Shown here piece after piece: positions 7,020 through 16,102 of a stretch of 64,000 bases of DNA. The DNA comes from Acinetobacter sp. A47 (lineage in GTDB: Bacteria > Pseudomonadota > Gammaproteobacteria > Pseudomonadales > Moraxellaceae): assembly GCF_000805455.1 (NCBI RefSeq), contig NZ_JSUS01000064.1, positions 186,001-250,000 of the forward strand, read 5' to 3'. A model generated the notes under the pieces. That model was not told where the DNA came from, ran no database searches, and saw only the letters and a program-made list of their open reading frames with translations. The stretch's first letter is position 1. Every line of letters begins with the position of its first letter. The position numbers were made by a program, and so were the translations under genes.

Positions 7020-10000
7020 TTAGCCAATCGAATCATCCAAATTCGGCGCTAACCAACGCTTCGCTTCATCCAGTGTCCAGCCTTTACGCTTGGCATAATC
7101 CTCAAGCTGATCTTGAGAAATCTTGCCTACGTTGAAGTATTCACTTTCAGGATGCGAATAATAGAAACCACTGACCGAAGAAGGTGGCATCATGGCAAAA
7201 TGTTCAGTCAATTTGGTACCAATCTTCGCTTCCGAGCCTAACCAGTCAAATAACACCGCTTTTTCAGAATGCTCTGGGCAAGCAGGGTAACCTGGTGCAG
7301 GACGAATACCGACATACTTCTCTTTGATCAATTCTTCATTGCTCAAAGTCTCATCGGCTTTATAGCCCCAGAACTCTTTGCGGATACGCTCATGCAAATG
7401 CTCGGCAAAAGCTTCTGCAAAACGATCGGCCAATGACTGAACCAAGATGGCTGAATAATCATCACCTTTGGCTTTGTATTCATTTGCCAGTTCTTCGGCA
7501 CCAAAGATCGATACGGTGAATCCGCCCAAGTAATCCTGCTGCTCACGATCAGGACGAATATAATCTGCCAAAGATAAGTTTGGTTTGCCTGTCACTTTGT
7601 CAGATTGCTGACGGATATGCTCAAAGGTATGGGTAACCTTTTGACCGGCTTCATCAAACACGCTCACCGTATCTGCACCGGTACGTTGTGCAGGGTATAA
7701 ACCAAATACAGCTCGGGCATCGAAACGATTATTTGCAATAATATCTTTCAACATCGCTTGTGCCTGATTATACAAATCAGTGGCTGCTTCACCGACCACT
7801 TCATCGGTCAGGATTTTCGGAAATTTACCCGCCAAGCTCCAAGAGATAAAGAACGGCGTCCAGTCAAAATATTCCACCAGTAATTCCAGCGGATAGTTTT
7901 TAATGACTTGTGTCCCTAAAAGGTTTGGTTTGGGTGGTACATAATTGGCAGCTACCTTAAAACCATTTTCAACCGATTCGGCATAGCTGAGTTTGGCGGC
8001 TTTCGGTTGCTTGTTAGCTAGACGTTCACGAATCTTGGCATATTCAGCACGGTGTTCGGCAATAAAGTTGCCACGCATTTCAGGTGAAAGCAGGGTGGTT
8101 GCAACACCCACTGCACGTGAAGCATCGGCTACATAGATGACAGCATCATTTTGATACTGCGGATCGATCTTGACGGCGGTATGTGCCTTCGATGTGGTTG
8201 CTCCGCCAATCAATAACGGAATGTTAAAGCCTTTACGTTGCATTTCTTTGGCAACAAACACCATTTCATCCAGAGAAGGGGTGATCAGACCAGACAGGCC
8301 GATGATGTCACATTTTTCGTCAATTGCGGTTTGCAGGATTTTCTCTGCAGGCACCATTACGCCCAGGTCAACAATGTCATAACCGTTACAGCCCAAGACT
8401 ACCCCCACGATATTTTTACCAATATCGTGTACATCGCCTTTAACCGTTGCCATCAGCACTTTACCCTTGGACTGGCCTTCTGATTTTTCAGCTTCGATGT
8501 ACGGATTCAGCCATGCTACAGCCTGTTTCATCACACGTGCAGATTTCACCACTTGTGGCAGGAACATTTTGCCTGAACCAAACAGGTCGCCGACCACGTT
8601 CATGCCATCCATCAATGGCCCTTCGATCACATCAAGAGGACGTTTGGATTTTAGACGGGCTTCTTCGGTATCTTCATTAATAAAGGTCGTGATACCCTTG
8701 ACGAGCGCATATTCCAGCCGTTTCTCGACGGATTCATTGCGCCATTCCAGATTTTCAGCCTCTTTGGTTGCACCGCCCTGACCCCGATATTTTTCTGCAA
8801 TTTCGAGCAGGCGTTCAGTTGCAGCCTGACCAGTTTCACCCTGGTTCCGGTTCAGCACTACATCCTCAACTGCCGCTTTCAGCTCTTCTGGAATATCATC
8901 ATAGATTGCCATCTGGCCAGCATTGACGATGCCCATGGTCATACCTTGTTTGATGGCATGATACAGGAAGACCGAATGAATGGCTTCACGTACAGGCTCG
9001 TTGCCACGGAACGAGAACGAAACGTTTGAGACACCACCGGAAATCATGGCATGCGGCAGGTTCTGCTTGATCCAGCCGGTTGCTTCAATAAAATCGACGC
9101 CATAGTTGTTATGTTCTTCAATCCCGGTTGCCACGGCAAATATATTCGGGTCAAAAATAATATCTTCGGCAGGGAAGCCAACATCATTGACCAAGACATC
9201 ATAAGAGCGTTTACAGATTTCACGCTTACGCTCGGCGGTATCGGCCTGTCCCGCCTCGTCAAAGGCCATGACAATAACCGCAGCGCCATATTGACGGCAC
9301 AGGCGCGCTTTTTCGACAAACTCGTCATAACCTTCTTTTAAGGAAATCGAGTTAACTACCGCCTTACCCTGTACACACTTCAAGCCCGCTTCAATGATTT
9401 CCCACTTGGATGAGTCAATCATGATCGGTACGCGAGAGATATCCGGTTCAGACGCAACCAGATTAAGGAAATGCACCATCGCATTTTGCGAATCCAGCAT
9501 CCCTTCATCCATGTTGATATCGATGATTTGTGCGCCAGCTTCCACCTGCTGCTGTGCAACTTCCAGTGCCTCGGCAAAGTTCTCTTCACGAATCAGGCGC
9601 AGGAATTTTTTTGAACCGGTAACGTTGGTACGCTCACCGACGTTAACAAACAGCGAATCATCATAGATGTTAAATGCTTCTAATCCACTTAAACGGCAGG
9701 CAGGAACGGTTTCAGGCACCTGACGTGGCTGAATGTCTTTGACGGCATGATAAATGGCACGGATGTGGTCGGGTGTGGTGCCACAGCAACCACCGGTAAT
9801 ATTGATCAAGCCGCTTTCAGCAAATTCTTTAATGAAGGCTGCGGTTTGTTCCGGTGTTTCATCATATTCACCAAAAGCATTTGGCAAGCCGGCATTCGGA
9901 TGGGCTGAAATAAAGGTATCTGCCACATCGGCAATAGTCTTGATATGTGGGCGCATGGCATCTGCACCTAGCGCACAGTTAAAACCGATCGACAACAAAT

Positions 10001-10706
10001 CGCCATGACGGACCGAGTTCCAGAATGCTTCAGCCGTCTGGCCTGTTAAGGTACGACCTGAGGCATCGGTAATGGTACCTGAAATCATCAATGGCAGTTC
10101 GCGGCCAATTTGCTTGAACACTTCTTTCACTGCAAAGATGGCAGCTTTACAGTTCAATGTATCAAATACCGTTTCGATCAGCAGAATGTCTGCACCACCT
10201 TCAATCAGCGCATGGGCAGCTTCAATATAGTTTTCTTTGAGTTCGTCAAAGGTAATGTTACGAAATGCCGGATCATTGACATTAGGCGAAATCGAGCAGG
10301 TTCGTGAAGTAGGGCCGAGTACACCTGCAACAAAACGCGGTTTATCCGGAGTCGAATATTTGTCACAGGCCGCACGTGCCAGACGCGCTGCTTCACGGTT
10401 GATCTCGGGAACCAGATCTTCCATGTGATAATCCGACATGGAAACACGGGTGCCGTTAAAGCTGTTGGTTTCAATAATGTCAGCGCCTGCATCCAGATAG
10501 GCTTCATGGATTCCCTGGATAATTTGTGGTTGTGTCAAAACCAGTAAATCATTATTCCCTTTGAGGTCGGATGCCCAATCTGCAAAACGTTCACCACGAT
10601 AATCTTCTTCTTCTAATTTATGGCGTTGAATCATCGTTCCCATTGCACCATCAATAATCAGGATACGTTGGGCCAGAAGTGATTTTAGGGTGGTAAGCGT
10701 GGACAT
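7020..10706 (-). CDS. metH: Cobalamin-dependent methionine synthase
   Basis: A 1228-residue, four-module enzyme that moves the methyl group of 5-methyltetrahydrofolate to homocysteine via cobalamin. The homocysteine module (about 1-325) shows the zinc ligands Cys243 (GFNCALG), Cys307 and Cys308 (GGCCGT). The folate module spans about 350-620. The cap and B12 modules follow, with DVHDIGK (758-764), where His760 is the lower cobalt ligand. The C-terminal AdoMet reactivation domain (about 900-1228) carries [12 protein letters not shown]. Length equals the E. coli enzyme (1227). No cobalamin riboswitch is seen upstream. The gene is single and convergent with the retron-like cassette. Confidence 0.98.
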   Translation of the reverse strand: MSTLTTLKSLLAQRILIIDGAMGTMIQRHKLEEEDYRGERFADWASDLKGNNDLLVLTQPQIIQGIHEAYLDAGADIIETNSFNGTRVSMSDYHMEDLVPEINREAARLARAACDKYSTPDKPRFVAGVLGPTSRTCSISPNVNDPAFRNITFDELKENYIEAAHALIEGGADILLIETVFDTLNCKAAIFAVKEVFKQIGRELPLMISGTITDASGRTLTGQTAEAFWNSVRHGDLLSIGFNCALGADAMRPHIKTIADVADTFISAHPNAGLPNAFGEYDETPEQTAAFIKEFAESGLINITGGCCGTTPDHIRAIYHAVKDIQPRQVPETVPACRLSGLEAFNIYDDSLFVNVGERTNVTGSKKFLRLIREENFAEALEVAQQQVEAGAQIIDINMDEGMLDSQNAMVHFLNLVASEPDISRVPIMIDSSKWEIIEAGLKCVQGKAVVNSISLKEGYDEFVEKARLCRQYGAAVIVMAFDEAGQADTAERKREICKRSYDVLVNDVGFPAEDIIFDPNIFAVATGIEEHNNYGVDFIEATGWIKQNLPHAMISGGVSNVSFSFRGNEPVREAIHSVFLYHAIKQGMTMGIVNAGQMAIYDDIPEELKAAVEDVVLNRNQGETGQAATERLLEIAEKYRGQGGATKEAENLEWRNESVEKRLEYALVKGITTFINEDTEEARLKSKRPLDVIEGPLMDGMNVVGDLFGSGKMFLPQVVKSARVMKQAVAWLNPYIEAEKSEGQSKGKVLMATVKGDVHDIGKNIVGVVLGCNGYDIVDLGVMVPAEKILQTAIDEKCDIIGLSGLITPSLDEMVFVAKEMQRKGFNIPLLIGGATTSKAHTAVKIDPQYQNDAVIYVADASRAVGVATTLLSPEMRGNFIAEHRAEYAKIRERLANKQPKAAKLSYAESVENGFKVAANYVPPKPNLLGTQVIKNYPLELLVEYFDWTPFFISWSLAGKFPKILTDEVVGEAATDLYNQAQAMLKDIIANNRFDARAVFGLYPAQRTGADTVSVFDEAGQKVTHTFEHIRQQSDKVTGKPNLSLADYIRPDREQQDYLGGFTVSIFGAEELANEYKAKGDDYSAILVQSLADRFAEAFAEHLHERIRKEFWGYKADETLSNEELIKEKYVGIRPAPGYPACPEHSEKAVLFDWLGSEAKIGTKLTEHFAMMPPSSVSGFYYSHPESEYFNVGKISQDQLEDYAKRKGWTLDEAKRWLAPNLDDSIG

Positions 10707-10819
10707 TCAGAAACCCCGGTGGATGATAAAGATAAAAAGCAGGGGCATTGTAACAGAAGCGAGACCAAAGCGCGTATTTTCAGCAGTCAGTGAGGGTGAT
10801 TGTCCGGTTTATTTTAAAA

Positions 10820-10848
10820 ATGTCATAAAAGCTTCATGAAGCTGTCAC
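10820..10848 (+). promoter_or_regulatory. Pho-box-like triple repeat
   Basis: Three 7-mers, ATGTCAT (10820), GCTTCAT (10831) and CTGTCAC (10842), each 11 bases apart and joined by AT-rich tetramers. This is the spacing of PhoB half-sites (consensus CTGTCAT). It is closer to metH but faces pit. Confidence 0.5.
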
Positions 10849-10886
10849 AATCGAACTGAATAATGCTTAAAAGAAGAAAAATTATT

Positions 10887-10916
10887 CGAAATATGACAGA
10901 AAGATGTCATATTTCG
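10887..10916. promoter_or_regulatory. 12-bp perfect inverted repeat with Pho half-sites
   Basis: CGAAATATGACA and TGTCATATTTCG flank a 6-base centre. Each arm contains the TGTCAT core in opposite orientation. It could be a dyad operator or an RNA hairpin, since no T-tract follows. Confidence 0.5.
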
Positions 10917-11077
10917 TAGCATTTGTTGCAAAATCAGACAAACAGTTTAATTTGCTGGGGGGTGTGCTTAATTTGTTGTTTTTAAATGTTTATTTTTATT
11001 TGGAGAGCAGAATTCAGGTACAAAAACAGCAAAAAACAAGGTGAAAACATGAAATTTTGGCTTTATGTGACAGTCCT

Positions 11078-11095
11078 TTGTCATATAATTGTCAT
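11078..11095 (+). promoter_or_regulatory. Pho box upstream of pit
   Basis: TTGTCAT ATAA TTGTCAT: two identical 7-mers exactly 11 bases apart with an AT-rich spacer, 49 bases before the pit ATG. It is a very good match to a PhoB binding site, which suggests control by phosphate. Confidence 0.65.
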
Positions 11096-11113
11096 AATTT
11101 AATTAAACAATAC

Positions 11114-11133
11114 AGAGGATTTTATTATCCTCT
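11114..11133 (+). promoter_or_regulatory. Leader hairpin near the pit start
   Basis: AGAGGAT, a 6-base loop and ATCCTCT form a perfect 7-bp stem 10 bases before the pit ATG. The stem buries the only Shine-Dalgarno-like string, AGAGGA, which is also rather far from the ATG. It may limit translation. Confidence 0.35.
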
Positions 11134-11143
11134 CACCGTCTAC

Positions 11144-12772
11144 ATGAATTCTAATCTTCCTCCTGTTTCGGATTCACCGCTTGCCAATTCTCAGGCAAAA
11201 TCGACGAATGTACATGTACCAACACCGAAATTCTTTATGCCGGTGTTTTTGACAATTATTGTTGCAACCCTGATTTATATCGGTTTTCAGTTAAGTGCTG
11301 ATCTGGCACATGTACCGCCATTAAGTCTATATTCAGTTATTCTTTTATCGACGGCACTCTTCATCGCTTTAGGCTTCGAGTTTGTAAACGGTTTTCACGA
11401 TACGGCAAATGCTGTAGCGACGGTTATTTATACCAATGCATTACCTGCACCGGCAGCTGTCATGTGGGCAGGTTTTTGTAACTTCCTTGGCGTGATGGTG
11501 GCAAGTGGCGCAGTAGCATACGGGATTATTGCATTACTTCCAGTAGAAATGATCATGAATGTCGGCAGTGGTGCTGGCTTCGCGATGGTGTTCGCCTTGT
11601 TGATCGCAGCAATCCTATGGAATTTAGGAACCTGGTTTCTGGGGATTCCGGCCTCAAGTTCGCATACCCTGATCGGTTCGATTCTGGGCGTGGGCATCAT
11701 GAACCATATCCTGAATGCCTCTGCAGGTGCGACCAGTAGCGGTATTGATATTGATCAGGTGATCAAGGTGGGTAAGGCGTTATTATTCTCTCCATTAATC
11801 GGTTTTGCATTTGCTGCAATCCTGTTCTTGCTGGTGAAAAAAGTCTTTAAACGTCAAATGGAGCTGTTCCAGCCACCAGAAGGCAATAAGCCACCACCAC
11901 CGCTGATCCGTGCCATCCTGATTTTTACCTGTACCGGTGTAAGTTTTGCCCATGGTTCAAACGATGGTCAAAAGGGCATGGGTTTAATCATGCTGATCCT
12001 GATCGGTCTGGTTCCATTGGCTTATTCATTGAATAAAAATCTGGATGCACAGCATTTACAGTCTTTTGAACAGCTTTCAGCTCAAACTGCCACTGTTTTA
12101 AATGTGAACCAGAATGAACTGGCTGATGAAAAAGCACGTGAGGTTCTGACCCGATTCATCCAGACCAAGGAACAGACTGCTGAAGTCGTGCCGGCACTTG
12201 CAAGCATGACTGCACATATCGGTACACGTGTTGCAGGCTATGGTGATCTGAAAGCGATTCCGGAAGCGGCAGTGAGTGAAATCCGTAATGACATGTATTT
12301 GAGTACCACGACATTCAAGCGTCTGGACAAGGCTGAAGCATTACCGGCAATGGATGAAACTCAGGCCAAAGTGGTAAAAGAGTATCGTAATAGTCTGGAT
12401 TCTTTCCTGCAGTACATTCCAAACTGGGTGAAGGTTGCCGTTGCTCTTGCACTGGGTCTGGGAACGATGGTGGGCTGGAAACGTATCGTAGTGACTGTAG
12501 GCGAGCGTATCGGTAAGAACCATATGACTTATGGTCAGGGCATGTCTGCCGAGCTGGTTGCAATGAGTACCATTGCTGCGGCTGATGGTCTGGGGATGCC
12601 GGTATCAACGACACACGTATTAAACAGTGCGGTTGCAGGTACCATGGTGGCCAATAAATCAGGTTTAAACTTTAATACCGTGAAAACCATTCTTTCTGCA
12701 TGGGTGTTCACCTTACCGGCAACAATTGCATTGTCTGGCGGTTTGTACTGGTTATTCTTACAGTTCGTTTAA
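11144..12772 (+). CDS. pit: Inorganic phosphate transporter, PiT family
   Basis: About 542 residues, of the low-affinity metal-phosphate/H+ symporter type in the inner membrane. Both copies of the PHO4 signature are clear: GFEFVNGFHDTANAVATVIY in the first half and FAHGSNDGQKGMG in the second. A large hydrophilic loop lies between, followed by a third block ADGLGMPVSTTHVLNSAVAG. Ten or more hydrophobic segments are visible. The ATG at 11144 (MNSNLPPVSDSP) is chosen over an in-frame TTG 87 bases upstream, because the upstream stretch contains a Pho box. E. coli pitA is not a classic Pho regulon member, so the Pho boxes here are notable. Confidence 0.95.
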   Translation: MNSNLPPVSDSPLANSQAKSTNVHVPTPKFFMPVFLTIIVATLIYIGFQLSADLAHVPPLSLYSVILLSTALFIALGFEFVNGFHDTANAVATVIYTNALPAPAAVMWAGFCNFLGVMVASGAVAYGIIALLPVEMIMNVGSGAGFAMVFALLIAAILWNLGTWFLGIPASSSHTLIGSILGVGIMNHILNASAGATSSGIDIDQVIKVGKALLFSPLIGFAFAAILFLLVKKVFKRQMELFQPPEGNKPPPPLIRAILIFTCTGVSFAHGSNDGQKGMGLIMLILIGLVPLAYSLNKNLDAQHLQSFEQLSAQTATVLNVNQNELADEKAREVLTRFIQTKEQTAEVVPALASMTAHIGTRVAGYGDLKAIPEAAVSEIRNDMYLSTTTFKRLDKAEALPAMDETQAKVVKEYRNSLDSFLQYIPNWVKVAVALALGLGTMVGWKRIVVTVGERIGKNHMTYGQGMSAELVAMSTIAAADGLGMPVSTTHVLNSAVAGTMVANKSGLNFNTVKTILSAWVFTLPATIALSGGLYWLFLQFV

Positions 12773-12805
12773 TGATCCTGATTCATTAAATCAGCATAAT
12801 ATTTC

Positions 12806-12834
12806 AAGACCTTGCTTCGGCAAGGTCTTTTTTT
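12806..12834 (+). terminator. Terminator after pit
   Basis: AAGACCTTGC-TTCG-GCAAGGTCTT followed by a T-run: a 10-bp stem with a stable UUCG loop. Confidence 0.95.
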
Positions 12835-12850
12835 ATGGGTACTGTTGATG

Positions 12851-13111
12851 TTACATCTGGCATTCACCAGATGCAGCCTTAACGCCTCCAGAGTGGTTTA
12901 AACATAACAAGTCTCCCCAGGTAGCACGATTTGTCTTAACCGGCGTAGGCGCGGTTATAGAGTGGAACTGGGTGCCATGAAAAACATTGCCATAGAGACG
13001 ATAGAAATGATGGAGCGCTGTGCTACCTAATCCATATAAAGGCCTGATTTCCCAGACAGGGACGATGTCAGGAAGATGTTTAGTATTGGTCTGTTGATCC
13101 GAATAGATCAT
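12851..13111 (-). CDS. Doubtful small open frame, 86 aa
   Basis: An open frame of 86 codons in a 430-base gap between two terminators. Its translation (for example PVWEIRPLYGLGSTALHHFY) resembles no family I know. It has no signal peptide or membrane segment and no clear ribosome site. Its last codons coincide with a CATCTGG/CCAGATG hairpin. Composition is like the surrounding genes rather than AT-rich intergenic DNA, so it could be a decayed gene or part of a mobile element. The remaining bases up to 13224 show nothing else. Low confidence that it is translated. Confidence 0.22.
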   Translation of the reverse strand: MIYSDQQTNTKHLPDIVPVWEIRPLYGLGSTALHHFYRLYGNVFHGTQFHSITAPTPVKTNRATWGDLLCLNHSGGVKAASGECQM

Positions 13112-13224
13112 TCATGCCAGATCATGTGAGGGTGCCGGGCATGCACAGGTACTCTAATTGGGTTTGTATTATCGTTGGCCACTTCTGGCAAAAGTCTTTT
13201 AGGTGCTGTTAAAGTCAGGCGCAT

Positions 13225-13255
13225 AAAAAAAGAGCTGTCTAGACAGCTCTTTTTT
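13225..13255 (-). terminator. Terminator of the Tim44-like gene
   Basis: AAAAAGAGCTGTCT / AGACAGCTCTTTTT, an uninterrupted palindromic stem with T-runs on both strands, just beyond the stop at 13271. Confidence 0.85.
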
Positions 13256-13270
13256 CAGTTTACTCAAGTG

Positions 13271-14257
13271 TTATGCCTGTTGAATACCGGCAACTACCCA
13301 GTCTTGCTGTGAACCGGCAGGTTTTACAAAATGCCAGATTTCAGTAAAAGGTTGCGGCAGGCTATTGAGGTCTTCACTCACAGTACCGGTAAAGCGTACG
13401 CTTACTACATATTGACCATTTTCAGTCGTGCTTTCCACCACCATTGCATTGAGGTTGCTAAATTCAGCAACATCCTGATCCTGGTTGGCCATAATGTCGT
13501 TATACATCGAGTCATAGAGTTCAGGTGTCAGATAACGGCGAATTTCTTCAACATTACTTGCACTGTTTACAGACTGGATGTGGTTAAAACGCTGGCGTGC
13601 AATTCGTAAGAAAGCTGCGGGTTCGGTACCATCTGGTAACTGATTGCCACTATTCATGGAAGCCCCGCCAAACGGTGCCTGCGGAGCAGCAGTACCACCA
13701 CCTACAGATTGACCAAAGATATTGGTGTTATCACCTGACTGACGTGGTGCTGCCTGAGGCGGAACCTGACGGCCAAAATTGTTTTGACCGCCATTGTTCG
13801 GAGCATACGGGTTATTGGTTGCTAATTTTTTTTTTGCGCCCAATTTGCGGAACACAAAAAAGGCGATGGCAGCAGCAAGTAGTACCCAGATCCAGCCAGG
13901 CAGACCACCTTTTTCTTCCTGTTGCTGTTGAGTCTGTTGAGCCGCTTGCTGCTCAGTTGCGGTCGGATTGTGTTGTTTGTCATCCGCCAATGCATTGGCA
14001 GCTACAGCACCAACGGCTGCACCTGCGACACCCGCAGCAACCATTGAACCCACACCCGGACCAGATTTTTGAGGTGCAGTCTGTTGTTGAGGCGCTGGCG
14101 CTGCTTGGCGTGACGGCTGATAAGACTGGCTAGATGAACTAGATCTGCTCATACCATGGCTTTTTCCGCCACCGGCACGTTTTGCTTCCGCAAGGGGTGC
14201 AGCGACCAAAGTTGCCATTAAGAGAGCTGCCATCAAGCCACGCTGGTGTACTTGCAT
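13271..14257 (-). CDS. Tim44-like domain membrane protein
   Basis: 328 residues. A signal peptide-like N-terminus (GLMAALLMATLVAAPLAEA) is followed by a low-complexity Ser/Gln/Pro/Ala region to about residue 115. A single membrane segment WIWVLLAAAIAFFVF (about 124-138) follows, with KKK after it and an Asn/Gln/Gly-rich linker. The C-terminal domain from about 205 to 328 (EPAAFLRIARQRFNHIQSVN, then a beta-rich region) fits the Tim44-like fold. In bacteria this family includes proteins of unclear envelope function. The mitochondrial Tim44 role should not be assumed. Single gene with its own terminator, next to radA on the same strand. Confidence 0.75.
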   Translation of the reverse strand: MQVHQRGLMAALLMATLVAAPLAEAKRAGGGKSHGMSRSSSSSQSYQPSRQAAPAPQQQTAPQKSGPGVGSMVAAGVAGAAVGAVAANALADDKQHNPTATEQQAAQQTQQQQEEKGGLPGWIWVLLAAAIAFFVFRKLGAKKKLATNNPYAPNNGGQNNFGRQVPPQAAPRQSGDNTNIFGQSVGGGTAAPQAPFGGASMNSGNQLPDGTEPAAFLRIARQRFNHIQSVNSASNVEEIRRYLTPELYDSMYNDIMANQDQDVAEFSNLNAMVVESTTENGQYVVSVRFTGTVSEDLNSLPQPFTEIWHFVKPAGSQQDWVVAGIQQA

Positions 14258-14355
14258 CGAAAATTCCTATTTAAATCCAATTTGTAAATGTATTTATGCA
14301 GGTATTTACAAGGAATTTCAACTAGAAAAGTATGTTTTTTTATGTCAGCTGCCAC

Positions 14356-15744
14356 TCATAATTCATCACTGAGCTGCATGGCCTCGGTTAATGCCTCATG
14401 TAAACGGGCTACTGCAATGACCCGGACGCCTTCAACGGGCTTTTGCGGAGCATTGCCTCTTGGCAGGATGACATATTTAAAGCCATGTTTGGCTGCTTCC
14501 TTCAGGCGTTCCTGACCATTGGGGACAGGTCGAATCTCGCCGGAAAGCCCGACTTCACCAAAAACGGCCAGTTGTTGTGGTAATGCTTTGCCTCTCAGGC
14601 TGGAAGCGCAAGCGAGTAACACCGCCAGATCGGAACCGGTTTCGGTGATTTTTAAACCGCCAACCACATTGACATATACGTCTTGTCCAGAAGTTTGCAC
14701 ACCTCCATGACGATGCATCACGGCAAGCAACATATTCAGCCGGTTTTGTTCCAGACCCAGTGCCACACGACGAGGCTGTCCATGTGCATCGTCTACCAGC
14801 GCCTGAACCTCGACCAGCAGGGGACGAGTGCCTTCGCGGCTAATCATCACAATGGAGCCTGGAATGGCTTCGTCATAGCGGCTCAGGAAAATTGCTGACG
14901 GATTGGCGACTTCACGTAGACCCTTATCGGTCATGCCAAATACCCCCAGTTCATTGACTGCACCAAAACGGTTCTTGACCGCACGGATCATGCGATAGCG
15001 GGAGTCTGACTGTCCTTCAAAATACAGGACACAGTCGACCATATGTTCCAAAACACGGGGGCCGGCGAGCGAACCTTCCTTGGTAACATGACCAACAATG
15101 AACAGAGCCGTCCCGCTATTTTTGGCAAAACGTGTCAATAAAGCAGCCGACTCGCGAATTTGCGATACGCCGCCCGGAGCCGATTGCAGCGTTTCGGTAT
15201 AGAGTGTCTGGATCGAATCCAGAATTGCAACAACAGGACGCTCCTGTGCCAGAACCTCACAGATCCGCTCGACACAGGTTTCAGCCATCACCTTCAAAGA
15301 GTCTGTAGGCAAATCCAGACGCTGGGCACGCAAAGCCACCTGTGACAATGATTCCTCACCGGTGACATACAGGGCGGTACTTTTCTTGCTTGCCATATGG
15401 GTCGCGGTTTGCAGCAGGATGGTCGATTTACCGATACCCGGGTCACCCCCAATCAGGACAACAGAACCGGTCACCAGCCCCCCGCCCAGTACACGGTCAA
15501 ATTCGCTAATACCTGTAGGCACACGGGTTTCATTGGAGACGGTCACCTGATTTAAGGTGGTAATGCTGGCAGCCTGACCTGCATAACCTCCTCCCATTTT
15601 GGGTTGACCGCGATGCGTCACCACAGGTTCGACCCGGACTTCGAGCAGGCTATTCCATTCACCACATTCAGAACATTGACCAGCCCATTTGGGGTGATCG
15701 GTACCGCATTGTTCACATCTGTAAACGGTTTTAATTTTGGCCAT
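14356..15744 (-). CDS. radA: DNA repair protein RadA
   Basis: A 462-residue RecA-like ATPase that promotes branch migration of recombination intermediates. The N-terminal zinc finger has Cys10, Cys13, Cys24 and Cys27 (CEQCG and CSECGEW). Walker A is GGDPGIGKST (99-108). The RadA-specific KNRFG motif lies in AVKNRFGAVNE (about 255-265). The C-terminal third is Lon-protease-like (VNVVGGLKITETGSDLAVLL) and lacks protease activity in the family. Length is normal. RadA also supports recombination during natural transformation, which fits the comEC gene elsewhere in the window. Confidence 0.97.
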   Translation of the reverse strand: MAKIKTVYRCEQCGTDHPKWAGQCSECGEWNSLLEVRVEPVVTHRGQPKMGGGYAGQAASITTLNQVTVSNETRVPTGISEFDRVLGGGLVTGSVVLIGGDPGIGKSTILLQTATHMASKKSTALYVTGEESLSQVALRAQRLDLPTDSLKVMAETCVERICEVLAQERPVVAILDSIQTLYTETLQSAPGGVSQIRESAALLTRFAKNSGTALFIVGHVTKEGSLAGPRVLEHMVDCVLYFEGQSDSRYRMIRAVKNRFGAVNELGVFGMTDKGLREVANPSAIFLSRYDEAIPGSIVMISREGTRPLLVEVQALVDDAHGQPRRVALGLEQNRLNMLLAVMHRHGGVQTSGQDVYVNVVGGLKITETGSDLAVLLACASSLRGKALPQQLAVFGEVGLSGEIRPVPNGQERLKEAAKHGFKYVILPRGNAPQKPVEGVRVIAVARLHEALTEAMQLSDEL

Positions 15745-16102
15745 AAGATAAAATTGAAAACTTGCTGAAAATTAGATAAAAAAGACTCAGGACGAAATTT
15801 CTAGTCATGCCGGACTACCTTGCAGATGGATAAAACAGGAAGCCGGTATGTTTTCGTCACTCGCTGGTTAAAGGGAAGAGCTCAGAAAAATAACATGATA
15901 TACAACTTTTACAAGTTATAGACAGTGTGTTTTTAGCAATCGCTTTTTTGTTCAATTCACTTTTTCCATGGATGGTGTTAGGTGTGTTCGCTTATTTATT
16001 GTCATGAGATTTTGATCGAATGGCATAGATATTGCTCATGCTCAGACGAATGGAAATTTAGCCTTAGCTACTTTTCAAAATAAATAATAAAGGTGGATGT
16101 CT
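15745..16102. other. radA-symporter intergenic region
   Basis: 358 bases between divergent genes. Apart from the sigma-54-like promoter at 16021-16036 and the ribosome site AAGGTGG before the symporter, I see only an AT-rich stretch with an AACTTTTACAAGTT dyad near 15905. No gene. Confidence 0.6.
16021..16036 (+). promoter_or_regulatory. Sigma-54-type (-24/-12) promoter
   Basis: TGGCATAGATATTGCT has the GG and GC dinucleotides exactly 10 bases apart and agrees with the TGGCAc-N5-TTGCw consensus except for one T. It lies 67 bases before the symporter start. It suggests RpoN-dependent, nitrogen- or amino-acid-responsive expression. An enhancer-binding protein site was not identified. Confidence 0.5.

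Larger units (their letters stand above)
10707..11143. other. metH-pit divergent intergenic region
   Basis: 437 bases between divergent metH and pit. It holds three groups of Pho-box-like repeats and a hairpin near the pit start, each listed separately. The frame of pit stays open back to TTG at 11057, but that stretch carries the best Pho box and no ribosome site and is unlikely to be translated. Confidence 0.7.

Noticed and set aside
10707..10900. Possible cobalamin riboswitch before metH
   Set aside because: No B12-box (GCCACTG) or comparable conserved core is found in the metH leader. The only structure is Pho-like repeats.
11057..11143. An N-terminal extension of Pit starting at TTG
   Set aside because: It covers a near-perfect Pho box, has no ribosome site, and is Cys/Tyr-rich without transporter similarity. 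The ATG at 11144 fits better.
13597..14133. Plus-strand frame of 178 codons opposite the Tim44-like gene
   Set aside because: It lies wholly inside a gene with clear domain structure. Its His/Gln-rich translation is the antisense of Gln/Ala-rich repeats.
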